A stretch of DNA of 64,000 nucleotides from assembly GCF_040436345.1 (NCBI RefSeq), contig NC_133223.1:6490847-6554846 (forward strand), written 5' to 3'. The notes beneath the pieces were generated by a model. That model worked only from the letters and a program-made list of their open reading frames with translations, ran no database searches and had not been told where the DNA came from. This document shows, piece after piece, positions 11,579-39,006 of this stretch; positions within the stretch are counted from its first letter, which is position 1, and each line of letters opens with the position of its first letter. The DNA comes from Pagrus major. Taxonomy: Eukaryota; Chordata; Actinopteri; Spariformes; Sparidae. The position numbers were made by a program, and so were the translations under genes.

Positions 11579-13370
11579 GAGTGGAAGTCAAGGTGCATGA
11601 GGCAAAGGGAGGAAACAGTAATGAAGAGTGCAATATAGAAAAAAAGAGAAATAAAGAAAGATGAGTGAGATCACACAGAACTCATCACAACCAATGATAA
11701 AAAGGATTGTGACACTGCAGCAGTTCGACTTTTTGGCGAATATGCTTATTGCTTTCTGGACAGAGTCAGATGAGAAGATCGATGTCAGTCTCATGTTTGT
11801 ACAGTTTGTACAGTTAGCCATGCATCTAGTGGTGCTATTAGCTCTCTGATTCTGTCCAGACTTGGAGCTCAGAATCATTACTTTTCAGTTGGAGCAGGTC
11901 TAGGCCATACTCTCCTCTAATGCCTGATAAGAAAAATACTGGACCTCAAATTCAAAAGGGTTGCTGTCACACATACACATGTCATAGAAACTCTTCCCAT
12001 GAACTGGAGAATCTGTATTTTAGTACTTGACCTAAAACTTCACTTGGTTATGACATGGATTTGTTTCACAACTGGAGTAATATGCATATATAAGATAATT
12101 ACTGGAAATTGTATGTTTGCGTTAGTGCGGGACAAGGAAATGATTGAAAAGATTCACAGTCTGTGTCTTACTCATACTCTGCTATAAAGGAAACAGACAA
12201 TATAAAATGTCGAGGTAACAGCATCAGATGACACATGATGTAGAGCACAAGATTTCCTACATCTTTGATGTTTAAATTATGTGTGGAGTGTAAAATTGTG
12301 GGATTTTAGACAGCACTCAGAGGAAGGTTCAGGAATCTTTCCTGCTCCTCTCCACTCCAGCGATGATGTCACCTACTCTAGCTCATGCAATAAACACCCA
12401 TTATAGAATCTGAAACGGACCAAAAATTTCCCCAAGCGTTAACTGTGATGGCTCAAAAATGATTCAAGCTATCAAAATGTGCCTTTACAGCAGTAAAGCA
12501 GTCCCAAGTCTTGTGACCCAACGAAACTTTGAGTCACTTTTCTATGTTGAGGTATGGTGAGGCAACAAGGCCCCAAAGCAGGGTGGGTTTGAGCTCATTT
12601 CACAGTGATCTCCCGTTCATTTCTATGCACATTTTGATAAATGTTTTGCGTATGTTGGCAAAATGCTGCAGGACTAGTTCCACGGCAAAAAACTACGGAA
12701 GAATCTATAATAATAAGTATGACGAATATTATATAGTGAGCCGATTTACTTTGTACATCAGGCAAACTAAGCTAGATACCGGTGCAGGCTGACAAGGAAT
12801 GTATTTGGTGTATGCCCGACCACTGTGTTACACTGGGAACACCAACAACCGCGGTAAGCCTAGTGTCCACACGGCCGCCGTATTGGAGATTCTCTCTTTG
12901 TGATCTTGTTAATATTTCTTATCCAAACTTCACACCTGAACAATGCACTTTCTCGGGTCCCCAGCAAACGACTGTTTGCATTTGTATAGAAATGTAATTT
13001 ATTTGCCGATGGCACGTGTCACTAGAAGTAGACTTTTGAACTGTTTTACTTGTCCTGTTGCCACAGTCAACATGATGAGGAATGTGGCTAACAATGAATC
13101 CGTTGATAATTCACAACACAGTACATTGTCCTTCTTGTCACATTATGTAATGAAGTAGCTGAGAACTATTTTCAGCTCTTCCTATCATCAGCCACCATCA
13201 CTGTAAGTACTGCATTTGCAAGTTGTAACTATAACTATACTATAAATTGAAAACTTTGGCAGTAATTAAAGAGTTGATCAGCAAAAACAAGAAACATTAT
13301 GGTCCTGGGATAAACAAAACTAAATGTGTGTGTTTGTGTGTGATTTCATGTGTATATGTGTGTGTGTTAC

Positions 13371-28896
<15,526 letters not shown>

Positions 28897-30124
28897 CTGG
28901 AGGGGGAGAGAGAGGAGGTCGGACAATCAGTGTAGTGATGATGATGTCAGACATCACACACAGAATCCTTCACCCCACAGATCTGATTTTAAACAGACAG
29001 TATGTAATCTCTGCCACCGGAGCCCTCTCCGTCAAAAATAAAACAAAAGATATAAGTAGCGTGGGATCATGGGAGTTGTTGTTAACCAACCATTGCTGAT
29101 GAAAATCTATTGAAGTGACTCTGGCAGAAATGTTCACAGACAAGGTAATGTTTCAAAGTTTTCACCTCACAGTATTTAGTCACATTCGTCCTCCTCCTCA
29201 CTCTTTGACACATCGTCTGTTTCCTTGGAAATTGTTGCGACAGGTGAACAAAAGAAACGCACCTTTACTTTGAGTAAACTTGTGGATTTCTCTGGTTTGA
29301 ACGTTGTTGGAAACATTTGGGATAATGTAAGTACACAACTCAACGACATATATATCAAAGGTCTGTTTTTAGACATTTTAATGTAGAAATGTTACATATT
29401 ATATCTTTTAAAAAAGTGTGGTAACATTGCCAGATTTGATTAACACTCATATTGTTATCTGTGTATTTGTACAAATGTCTTTTGTTTTTTCTTTATGTAA
29501 ATATGTATGGGACTTGGATGATGTTATGGGCCAAGAAATGTGTTCAGACTAAACCAGGAATTATATTTAGCCTTCAAAATATACCAATACCAATTAATCC
29601 TAATGTATCCAAGCCATTACAATACTGTTCCCTGTGGCCAGCGAGCAGAAAACAACCATTGCACTGATAGATGAAGAGACCTGCAGTCGAAGTCAACAAC
29701 TTCTCTGAATTAGATGTCCATGTCCTCTCAACTCAATCACATAGTGGCTTCTTCTGATGGGATGTCTTTGTCAGCGCCTCATATTGAATCTTAAAAATAT
29801 ACACTACTAAGTTAGCATTGCACTCCTATAAGATCGTCAGACTGACAACAGTTTATCACACAGCTCCATCTGGTGCCACAAAAGGTGTTATGCAACTATA
29901 TATTTTTCTGCACATATGGAGTTGTCTGTCCAAACTGACAGTGTGCCTTCTGATTTTTTCAGAAGAGACTAATATTGGAGAACATTAAAGGCTTCCGTGT
30001 CACCGAGAAGTTTGTTTTTTTGTGTAAAAATACACAAAAGTGAACCTAAGAGTCTGTTGTGTGTCTGAAATGTAAAGTAAACTTACAGAAGAAGAATTAG
30101 AAGAAATCCCATGAATGAACTCAC

Positions 30125-30203
30125 CTCCACATTGACAGCCTCTCTTTTTCCTTCTCTTCCACTCTTTATAGTGACCTCTGCCATCTGATTCACCTTCAGG
30201 TTA
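30125..30203 (-). CDS. Possible upstream exon of the abcb6-like gene
   Basis: A segment with acceptor (ccacag) and donor (gag|gtgagt) whose frame joins in phase 0 to the exon at 28896. It contains an in-frame ATG at 30184-30182 followed by AEVTIKSGREGKREAVNVE. It is short and hydrophilic, as expected for the linker before the ABCB6 core domain, but I see no residue-level match to a known ABCB6. If real, it either continues from an unseen TMD0 exon or starts a form lacking TMD0. Confidence 0.35.
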
Positions 30204-30351
30204 CTGTGGTGTGAAACTCAGTCTTCAGCAGCACGACAACCACAAGACACACCCACACATCCCAGTTACAGGATTACTGGAAAATATTTCATTAACTGGA
30301 GCTGTATTAGTGCCTGAGAGTTTAACCTGCTGTGATGGGTTTTGAAAGCAG

Positions 30352-30352
<1 letters not shown>

Positions 30353-30430
<78 letters not shown>
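30353..30430. repeat. (CA)n microsatellite
   Basis: A long uninterrupted tract upstream of the last abcb6-like exon candidate. Confidence 0.95.
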
Positions 30431-30433
<3 letters not shown>

Positions 30434-30501
30434 CTGTTGTGTTTTTAGCTTTCAGTTTAAAGTACCTGTGGTCAGCATTTTGCATTGACTTGTGAGCAGG
30501 G

Positions 30502-30504
<3 letters not shown>

Positions 30505-30536
<32 letters not shown>
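30505..30536. repeat. (GT)n microsatellite
   Basis: Short GT tract, opposite in strand sense to the CA tract 75 bp away. Confidence 0.95.
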
Positions 30537-30537
<1 letters not shown>

Positions 30538-31485
30538 ACATGACTGCTGTCTGCTGGTCTTTTTAGCTTTGTCTCTCCTCCACAGACCTGTCAGCGCTGC
30601 CCTTATGTCTCGCCTGTATAGCTTTAATCTTTTTTTTTTAAAAACTTTTCTGAGTTTGTTATAATCTACTACACTGTTGACTCAAGCCACTTCAACCAAC
30701 TTTAACCCAGAGGCTTAATTACAGCTCAAAAATGTTGAGGACATGTGATTGTATTTAGCTTTTCTATAATCCTTCTGAACTCAGTAAAATGGCTAAAAGT
30801 TACATACAGATTAACCTCAGAACTCTGTGCATGGTAGAATTCACAAGGTAAATATTAATGAATACATGAATGAATCAATAAAGTAGTTACTGATTTAAAC
30901 CGGTAAAAAATAATTATGCTTTGTATTGTTAAATCCTCTGAGATTTAGAGGTGTTATTCTGAAATATGGCCAGAATTCAAAGGTAGCTCCAAAAACATAG
31001 GGGGCAGCACATTACCCAGAGTAGCCGACAAATTCTGCCCTTTGCAAGCTATTTTTGGCTGGAGCTAACTACTGTTAGCTTATTAGCCCACTGCTCAGTT
31101 AGCCGTGAAGCCAGTGGCCCTCAAGTTTGTCTGGACCGAGACCTCGGATCCCAGCCAAGAGTCACCACGGGCGACAGGAGCAAGCGCAACTCAGTAGTAG
31201 CACTAAGCAGTATGAAGGCAATTTACAAAGGCTCCAAACAGGACCATCACTTTGGAGTTAAGAAGGCATATGGGGCCAGAACTTAAAATATATCATTGAA
31301 AACAAAACCTGAACTAACAAAGGAAACATTGGCATTGAAATGTTTGTATTTGAAAAAGTTGTATTGGCACTGAAACAAATTCCGTTGAAAAATAAAACGC
31401 AGACATTCAAACCATGTGTGCTCATGTCAGAACTGTGTCATACAGGAGCCCTAAAGGGCCATGCATTCATACATTTTATTTCCTT

Positions 31486-32035
31486 CGTTTTCCCGTGATA
31501 GCGAGTTAATTTCATTTGTTTTCTTGAGATCTCGAGTTATTATCTCGAAATAACAACTGCCATTTTCCCATAATAACGAGTTAATTTCATTTGTTTTCTT
31601 GAGATCTCGAGTTATTATCTCGAAATAACAACTGCCCTTTTCCCGTAATAACAAGTTAATTTAATTTGTTTTCTCAAGATCTCGAGTTATTATCTCAAAA
31701 TAACAACTGCAGTTTTCCCGTAATAACGAGTTAATTTCATTTGTTTTCTCGAGATCTCGAGTTATTATCTCGAAATAACAACTGCAGTTTTCCCGTAATA
31801 ACGAGTTAATTTCATTTGTTTTATCGAGATCTCGAGTTATTATCTCGAAATAACAACTGCCGTTTTCCCGTAATAACGAGTTAATTTCATTTGTTTTCTC
31901 GAGATCTCGAGTTATTATCTCGAAATAACAACTGCCGTTTTCCCGTAATAACGAGTTAATTTCATTTGTTTTATCGAGATCTTGAGTTATTATCTCGAAA
32001 TAACAACTGCCGTTTTCCCGAGATAATGGGATAAT
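31486..32035. repeat. 75-bp palindromic satellite array, about seven units
   Basis: The unit runs ttttcccgtaataacgag, ttaatttcatttgttttc, tcgagatctcgagttatt, atctcgaaataacaactgc. Each unit contains the perfect palindrome ctcgagatctcgag or a one-base variant and inverted attat/ataat flanks. Period is 75 bp from 31562 to the next copy. About two more units follow at 32150-32310 and an inverted one at 32690-32775. Confidence 0.85.
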
Positions 32036-32403
32036 TTTCTTGAGATCTCGAGATAATGACTGTGATATGATAGGCCTGAGATTCTCATGTCAGAACTGTG
32101 TCGTACAGGAGCCCTAAAGGGCCATGCATTCATACATTTTATTTCCTTCATTTTCCCGTGATAGCGAGTTAATTTCATTTGTTTTCTTGAGATCTCGAGT
32201 TATTATCTCGAAATAACAACTGCCGTTTTCCCGTAATAACGAGTTAATTTCATTTGTTTTCTCGAGATCTCGAGTTATTATCTCGAAATAACAACTGCCG
32301 TTTTCCCGAGATAACGGGATAATTTTCTTGAGATCTCGAGATAATGACTGTGATATGATAGGCCTGAGATTATGGAGACGCCCGGGACCTCGTAGCTGGT
32401 CAG

Positions 32404-32622
32404 CTATGTAGTTAACGACGACATCAGATTGTGCCGCCGATATAGCTGAAGCCTTGCTAACCGTCTTTTTAGATTACGCTCACTAATGTGTATATTATCT
32501 GTAATAGCAAGGCATAATGCTATTTCAGCCTGTGTCAGGCCTTGATTGAAAAGATATGTGACGCGGTGATCGATATGCTCCTGCTCCTCTGACATTGCTA
32601 CACTGAATGATGTTTCCTGCAA
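32404..32622 (-). pseudogene. Truncated transposase N-terminus in the inner element
   Basis: The 72-codon frame starts MQETSFSVAMSEEQEHIDHR and includes a predicted DNA-binding helix pair with basic residues (LKRRLARLQLYRR). It ends before any DDE or integrase core. The family is inferred from memory, not from a search. Confidence 0.55.
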
Positions 32623-34212
32623 TGATTTAACATACTACACTATCGTTTTGTTTTCTCAAGATCTCAAATTAATTATATCGTTATCTTGGAAAAACGGCAG
32701 CTGTTATTTCGAGATAATAACTCGAGATCTCGAGAAAACAAATGAAATTAACTCGTTATCATGGGAAAACGGAGGAAATAAAATGTATGAATGCATGGCC
32801 CTTTAGGGCTTCTGTAGTGTCGGCTCTGTAACTGCGAAACTCAGCTGAAGGAGTTTCCTCATTAGTATGCAGATATGCCAATCCCACTCTCCTTGCCCCT
32901 CCCCTCAGACCCTCCTCTCCACATCAAAACAGTGACAGAAAGTTGACGCTGAAAAATGAAAAAAGAGACATGAAGGAAATATCTGAACAGCATCATTGAA
33001 AACACATCAAAATCCCCAAAAATATCAAAATAAAATGAAATAATTTTTCATGTCTGTGTTTTATTTTTCAATGTAATTTTTTTCAGTGCCAATACAACTT
33101 TTTCAAATACAAACGTTTCAGTGCCAATGTTTCTTTTGCCGGTTCAGGTTTTGTTTTCAGTGACAAGTTTTATTTTCAATGCCACTGTCACTGTTCTGGC
33201 CCCAGTAAGGCAGGGACAGGAGAGACATGACGCAGCACTGTGTGAAAACGGTGTGTAGAGCCAAAATATTTTCTTACTTACTTACTTACTCTTACTCAGT
33301 TCTGGTGAGTTTAAATGAAGTGTGTTTTGTAATGAGATAGCGAGGCAATTGAACTCTTCTTGGTTTGGTAAAAGAAAGAAACTTGAATTAAAAGGGGACG
33401 GTTGTATTTTTCTGTTTTGTATGGAAAATGTAACTAAGAGTATTTCATTTCTTGACATTTTCTGACTTTAAATTGTTCTGTAATAATGCTAACAGTTAGC
33501 ATATAAATATCTGTGTGGACTCTTGAGGTAGTGGATGAAGCAAGATGAGTCAGGGCTAGCTGGTTAGCACGCTAACTTCAGTAGACATCTCTGCAACACA
33601 GTACATAGACGTCTTTGACAGCACGTCAGCACTGTTCAACACTGTTGATATATTATTTGTTATTTTATATTATTTTATTATTTTATGTTATAAATTCTGG
33701 ACATATCTTACAAATTGGTCCTTTAACCAGTCTAACATGTTTCAACCCATACAAAAAGTAACATTCACACAGTACTGCAAGAGACAGAGAGAGGGAAGAA
33801 ATACAAACAAGCAGGTTCTTTATTAGTAAAGAGTAACAAACCAGCAGGTTGTATGGAGTAAGAAGAGGCAGCCTATACACAAGTGTGCTGCTTCACACAG
33901 CGACATGAAGCCATCAGCATAATGTTTCTCTATGAACAAAGCTCAGCAGGGACACTAGCAGGACACAGCACAGACTAGCATTCAACAGGGGGGAGCCACC
34001 ACGGTGCTACGTGGCTCACCAAGCTATGACAGATGCATTGTGGGATTGGGACTGAAGCGACACCGGGATGGTCGGCCTGAAGTTGAACTCTCTGGAGAAG
34101 AAGATCTGAGGTTGTCGTCTGATTGGAAGGTTTAACGATCCAGGAGTGACACCTGACTGTCACTGTCAACGTGTGACGACCACCAGGTCTTGTGGCTTGG
34201 AGAGATGCCTGC

Positions 34213-34385
34213 ATTTACCAGTGGTGGAAAGAAACTGAGTAGTTCTAATTAAAGTACAGTTTTTAGGTCTTTGTACTTTATATGTGTATTTTTATTTTCT
34301 GCTACTTTATATTTATACTGCACTGCAATTCAGATGTAATATTGTACATTTTACTCCACATTTATTTGAAAACTGTAGTGAATAC
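34213..34385. repeat. Dispersed fish repeat (ctgctactttatatt family)
   Basis: Carries agtggtggaaagaaactgag, ttttctgctactttatattt and acattttactccacatttat. Same family as 13640-13835. Confidence 0.6.
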
Positions 34386-37300
34386 TTCAAAGATTCAGAG
34401 TAATAATGCAAGAATTAACGAATAAATGATGATGCAATATGACAGGTAAAGATGAGACCTAAATGATCCCTGTGGTATTGCTTGAGTGCTCAAAGACTAT
34501 CTGGGTAGCAGATATTTCAATAAAATACACATCCTAGAAACACAGCCTTAGAAAAGGTCTAGAACCTGACAGAGGCCTTCTAATGATTTCTCCACAATAA
34601 AATAACCTGTGCTCATAAAGTAAATAAAGTAAGTCAATAAAACAGATTACTTCAAACTTTAACTCTAGGACCAGCAGCACCAGTGGCTGATTGCACTGGT
34701 CAATGATAATATCATTGGAGCCATGTTCTTACATCACTTACTGGTGATGTGATTCACTACCAGACTGACTGAGCATCCCTCATCATGAGGTTTGATATGG
34801 ATGAGACAGCCACAGACCAGTCAGCAGAATAACATCGTGGCATTTTACATTCAGCAAACCATGGATATGTTCAGATTTGTACATGTGATATGTGTCATAT
34901 CAATATTTATATATATAAGCTGACTTTCATCCCAGGAAGTGGAGGAGATGGTGGTGTTGTAACAGCTGGGCGAGACAGCTTTCATTTGAGATGCCAAAGT
35001 TCAAGATGGCTTTTCAACCATTGTAAGCATGAAACCACTGGATATGTTTAACAAGATGTCAGGACATTTCTCAGCTCATGTGTTAGTGGCAACAGAACCT
35101 AGTAGGCCAGAACATGATCATTTCCTAACCCTAACCAAGTGGTTTTTGTGCCCAAGCCTAACCAAACCATAAGTACAACCTTGTTAAAATGTAAAATTGA
35201 TCATTGTACCTAAAGAAACATAAAGATTGCAACATGAAGAAATGCAAAGTTTCAACATATCTGTGGTTTGCAGAAATGTACATTTCCAACATGTATTCTG
35301 TGAACTGGGTTGGACAACCAACAGATGGGCTCTGCTCCTCAGAGAGTTCAAACCAAGCCTCTGCCGCTTTGCAGGTTAAAACCAGGGTTAAGAAAACAAC
35401 TGAAGCAAACCAGAGGGTGAAGCTTGTACCAGTTTTAGAGAGAAATACTACTTTACATACTGTACACACATACGACTGCATTGTCATATTTTAATATTTC
35501 CTTTGCCATTTGAAATCCTGATGATTAGACTGGGAAACAGTTGGAGAGTCTTTGACCATAAGATCCAAGGAAAATGGTATTTAAAAAAAGACCTCACTCT
35601 AAAGGTTGCAGATAAATGGTCGTCATTACAGGAAACTATGACAGTTTTAACAAGACAGATACAGACCTCAGTAAAGCTTTAATATTCTAGTGAATTGCTG
35701 AAATTCTATGTATTTTGAAGGCTGGGTTATTATTATACCTCATGAAGACCCTGAGTGCTAGGCTAAAATACTATAATGTAGAGCACAGATCGGACTTTTT
35801 CAGTAGATGAATGAAGAGCTCAGGCTGTTAGGATACTCATGCCATGTGGAGACTGCTTATTGAAATGATGTGAAACCAGCGGAAACAGACCTGGAACCTG
35901 TTTAGGGACCACAGTTGTTTTAGACCAACAATCTGCTTTCTGTCTCCATTCAACAACAAATATCTGCTTTCTTTAGGCGTTCAGGATTACCTTCAGTAGT
36001 TAGCTACAGTTGATGGAAAAACGGTGAAAGTACAAGCTAGAGTCTTTTTTTATGTCACCTAAGCTGTTTTGCCAGCAGGAAGCCGAGGTTGCAAAGTACG
36101 GAGGCCCAGAATGTTCAATAATAACTAGATTAATGAGACATTTAACAATTAACTCATACAAAATATGAACATGAATTTATGAAATAATACAATAAAGTTT
36201 TGGAACTCAATATTATGAAATGCTTTTTCATCCTGATTCTTTTCACAATATCAGAGCTCATCACAAGCCATGTCAGTCAGAGTTGGTTTTCTCTCACACT
36301 CTCCAGTTACTGTTGTATTTCCAGCCCATCCTCATCAGGAACTTGTCCATATGAGGTACTTTAACCTGCTAAGATAGTTAAGTTTCGTCACGTATGTAAC
36401 GTAAGTTATGTTACGTGTGTGACATTATTAGTAACAGATTTTACATGAATAATATCGTTATTTTAACCCAAACCACACTGTTCTCTGAAACTTAACCTTA
36501 GTGCATAGACCTAGTCACTAAAACTACACTTTCCTAAACCTAGACAACTTCACCCAAACACCCAAGGTATGCCTGTTGCTGGTACAATGCAATGGTCCTG
36601 TTGTTTTGGGAACAATAATGTTTGGGAGTCACTGGAGATCGACTTATTCAGTCATTTAGGCGTGAGGATGTGTTGTTACATTTCATGTTTAATTACATAA
36701 TCAATCTAAATGTACTGATGCGTTTAAATGTTTGACTTATTGACTGATCTGTTTATCTAATCATGAACATTTTGGGCAACTCCTGAAAATGTTTAATATT
36801 AACAAGCTATTGATATTTTTCTTTTACTGAATGAATGGACTGATTGTTTAAGTGCTAATGGCGTCAACAGCATTTCACAACATCAGCTGATTAGCTGATA
36901 CATATTAACAGTTATCTGTAAGTACATTTCATGTTTATTTTGAACCACTTAACACAAAGCTGTTGTATGTGTTAGGAGATGATTAAAACCTGTTACCAGT
37001 AACTCTGTGTAAAGTTACAGTCTGTTGCCATGCTGATGAGACAAATCTCAGCACCTTCGGGATAGAGAAACCTTGAGTTTGCTACCTAGAACTGCAACCT
37101 AGCCATGTTGCATTTTTCTCCATGGGAAGCTGCAGTCTCCAACGTTGATGTCTGATCCAAAGTCCATGCTGAGACGATGAAACTGAGATGAAACAGCAGG
37201 AGTCTGCTGTTGCACTGGTACCTGAATAGATCTCATTACAGCTGCACTGATAAACACAAACTGTTACACTTGCACATTTGCATGTTGTTGTACTCAACAT

Positions 37301-38682
37301 CAGAGGTGAAAGCTGCTTCTACAGAACTGTGGGTTTCTTACATGTGCACCATTCTGCATCCCCGGCTGCATGAAAATAAATGCTTACTATTGAAGTACGC
37401 TAAATGCTTGCAGGGGTTTGGGGATGCTAAATGGTCAGAAGGGAGCGTTGTGAAAGCGAAAGCATTTGGTGAAAGCAGAGGACAGCACTTGTGATGGCAG
37501 AACACATTCTACAAGAAATTACATTCATCAGTACAAACAGGACCATAAACGGACTCTTCTGTCTAAATCAAAGACCGATTCAGCAGCCACATCAACTATT
37601 TTACAAGCCAGATGAATGGGACCCAAACACTATAGTTGGTTACTCGCCACAGTGGCTGTTGGACAAATGTACGAACAAAAAGGTTGAAGGGTGGAGTTCA
37701 TTTCTCCACCGTAACACCAAATGTCACAGGCTTTTGTTCTAAACAGACTAACCTGATTTCTACACCATCCCTGGTGAATTTACATGCAGGTTCTCCCTGA
37801 TTATTCTACTCTTTGTAAACTATCTAAGCATGTTTTTGGACAAAGTATTTGTAAACAGTGATACGAACAAATCATAGATGTCCCACAGAAAGGATTCCAG
37901 TCTCCATGGTGCCTTTTGTGTTGACAGGAATCCTGTGTGAGGTCCAGTCGTCCTCTGTTTGAGGTTATTCAGTGATTTGTCTCACCGTCCATGTACTGAT
38001 GCCTCTTCCTGCAACTTCCAATTTTAAGCCACTTTACTGTAGTTCATAACAATTTTCAGTCCAGCACTGTTCAACTCAGATCCAACAGTGATTAGATGTA
38101 AACTCTGTAAGCAGTTCACTGCAACACTACTGAGAACTTCAACTCTGCTGCTGCTGCACAGTCCAGCAGCTGTTCACTGACTTCAGTTCAGCTCAGTTTT
38201 AGTTTGTCATCTTAGTGCAGACCAGACTGCTCCAGGTCACCGCTGCAAATCTGATTTCACTCTCAACCTCAGTCCTGAATTACACAAACATTCAATAAAT
38301 TAAAGGTATGATGCAGGAATCCTCTGTGGTGACACCAGCGGTCTGTATTCTTGCTTGCTGCTGTTCAAGAGACATTGTTTTTAAATGGATCGTTTCCTAT
38401 GTGGTTTCCCATCAGTGATCAAACTGACGGCAGGAAGTTTGGACGAGCAAGAACAATTGATTATGTTTTCAGTAAGTGGGGATTGGAGCTCATTTCTTTC
38501 CATCACTCTGTTCTTTATGTTACCATTTCCGAATCAACAGTTTTGTTTTTCTTGTCACTGAAGCTACTGTGTGCGGCACACAGGTATGTTTCTAACTCCT
38601 CTCATATGTCTTTTGGTTGGGGTCAGTCAGAATCCCTTTGAAACCTTTTACACTGTTCATTCAGTCAGTATCTATTAACCCA

Positions 38683-39006
38683 CATGCTGATGGAAAGTTA
38701 GGTAAAGTTTCGTAGTTCACGAAACATTTCTGGAGCTTCACAGCAAAACAGCATTGCAGCACTCTCCTAAACAACTGAAGTAGATGGGGACTTGTTTTCT
38801 AATGAAAAAACTAAACTGAAATAAAAGAATGAAATGGGTACTTCTACAGACTTGGATTATGCTAGACGAGCTGTATGAAGAAATTTTTTTTGTTTTAAGT
38901 CCCAATCTACTTCAGTTGTTTAGCAGAATGCTGCAGCACTGTTTTACTGTGAAGCTCCAGAAATGTTTTGTGGACTACAAAACTTCACCTGACTTTCCAT
39001 CAGCAT
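38683..39006. repeat. Foldback element with about 105-bp arms
   Basis: Left arm 38683-38790 (ctgatggaaagttaggtaaa ... ctgaagtagatggggac) is inverted against 38897-39006 (cccaatctacttcag ... cttcacctgactttccatca). A related single arm lies at 43660-43780. Confidence 0.75.

Larger units (their letters stand above)
7801..13370. other. Non-coding stretch downstream of the last visible abcb6-like exon
   Basis: I looked on the minus strand for the missing ABC signature, Walker B and H-loop sequences and saw none. Recognisable pieces are dispersed: TTAGC-rich DNA at 8100-8250, repeat-like DNA at 9230-9560, and microsatellites at 11361-11548. If the abcb6-like gene continues, this is intron. Confidence 0.5.
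31441..32816 (-). mobile_element. Inner DNA transposon with satellite-bearing terminal inverted repeats
   Basis: Termini tacaggagccctaaagggcc and its inverted relative ggccctttagggcttctgta, followed inward on both sides by tgcattcatacattttattt and 75-bp palindromic units. The right end is followed by gtgtcg. The left end is preceded by gtgtca, and the internal duplicated left end by gtgtcg, giving a 6-bp target duplication. A minus-strand frame at 32622-32404 encodes a helix-turn-helix-like start (QGLTQAEIALCLAITDNIHI; RNLKRRLARL), which I recall from fish transposases with an integrase-type DDE core. The catalytic part is absent, so the copy is non-autonomous. Confidence 0.75.
31272..33203. 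mobile_element. Outer inverted-repeat element, interrupted by a second transposon
   Basis: Left arm 31272-31410 and right arm 33040-33203 are inverted copies. Both include ggggccagaac, gttttgttttc/gaaaacaaaac, ttgtatttgaaaaagttgta and ttggcactgaaa on one strand or its complement. Flanks share aaggca. There is no coding frame in the arms. The inner element at 31441-32816 sits between them, so this one is older. Confidence 0.65.

Noticed and set aside
31486..32310. CRISPR-like array
   Set aside because: The 75-bp units are contiguous and palindromic with no unique spacers, inside a eukaryotic transposon.
33975..34214. Minus-strand 79-codon frame as a gene or abcb6 exon
   Set aside because: No recognised domain or hydrophobic segment; its end overlaps a dispersed repeat.
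35158..35487. Minus-strand 109-codon frame with a hydrophobic stretch, considered as TMD0
   Set aside because: Only one short hydrophobic run and none of the ABCB6 N-terminal sequence features I know; the opposite strand is equally open.
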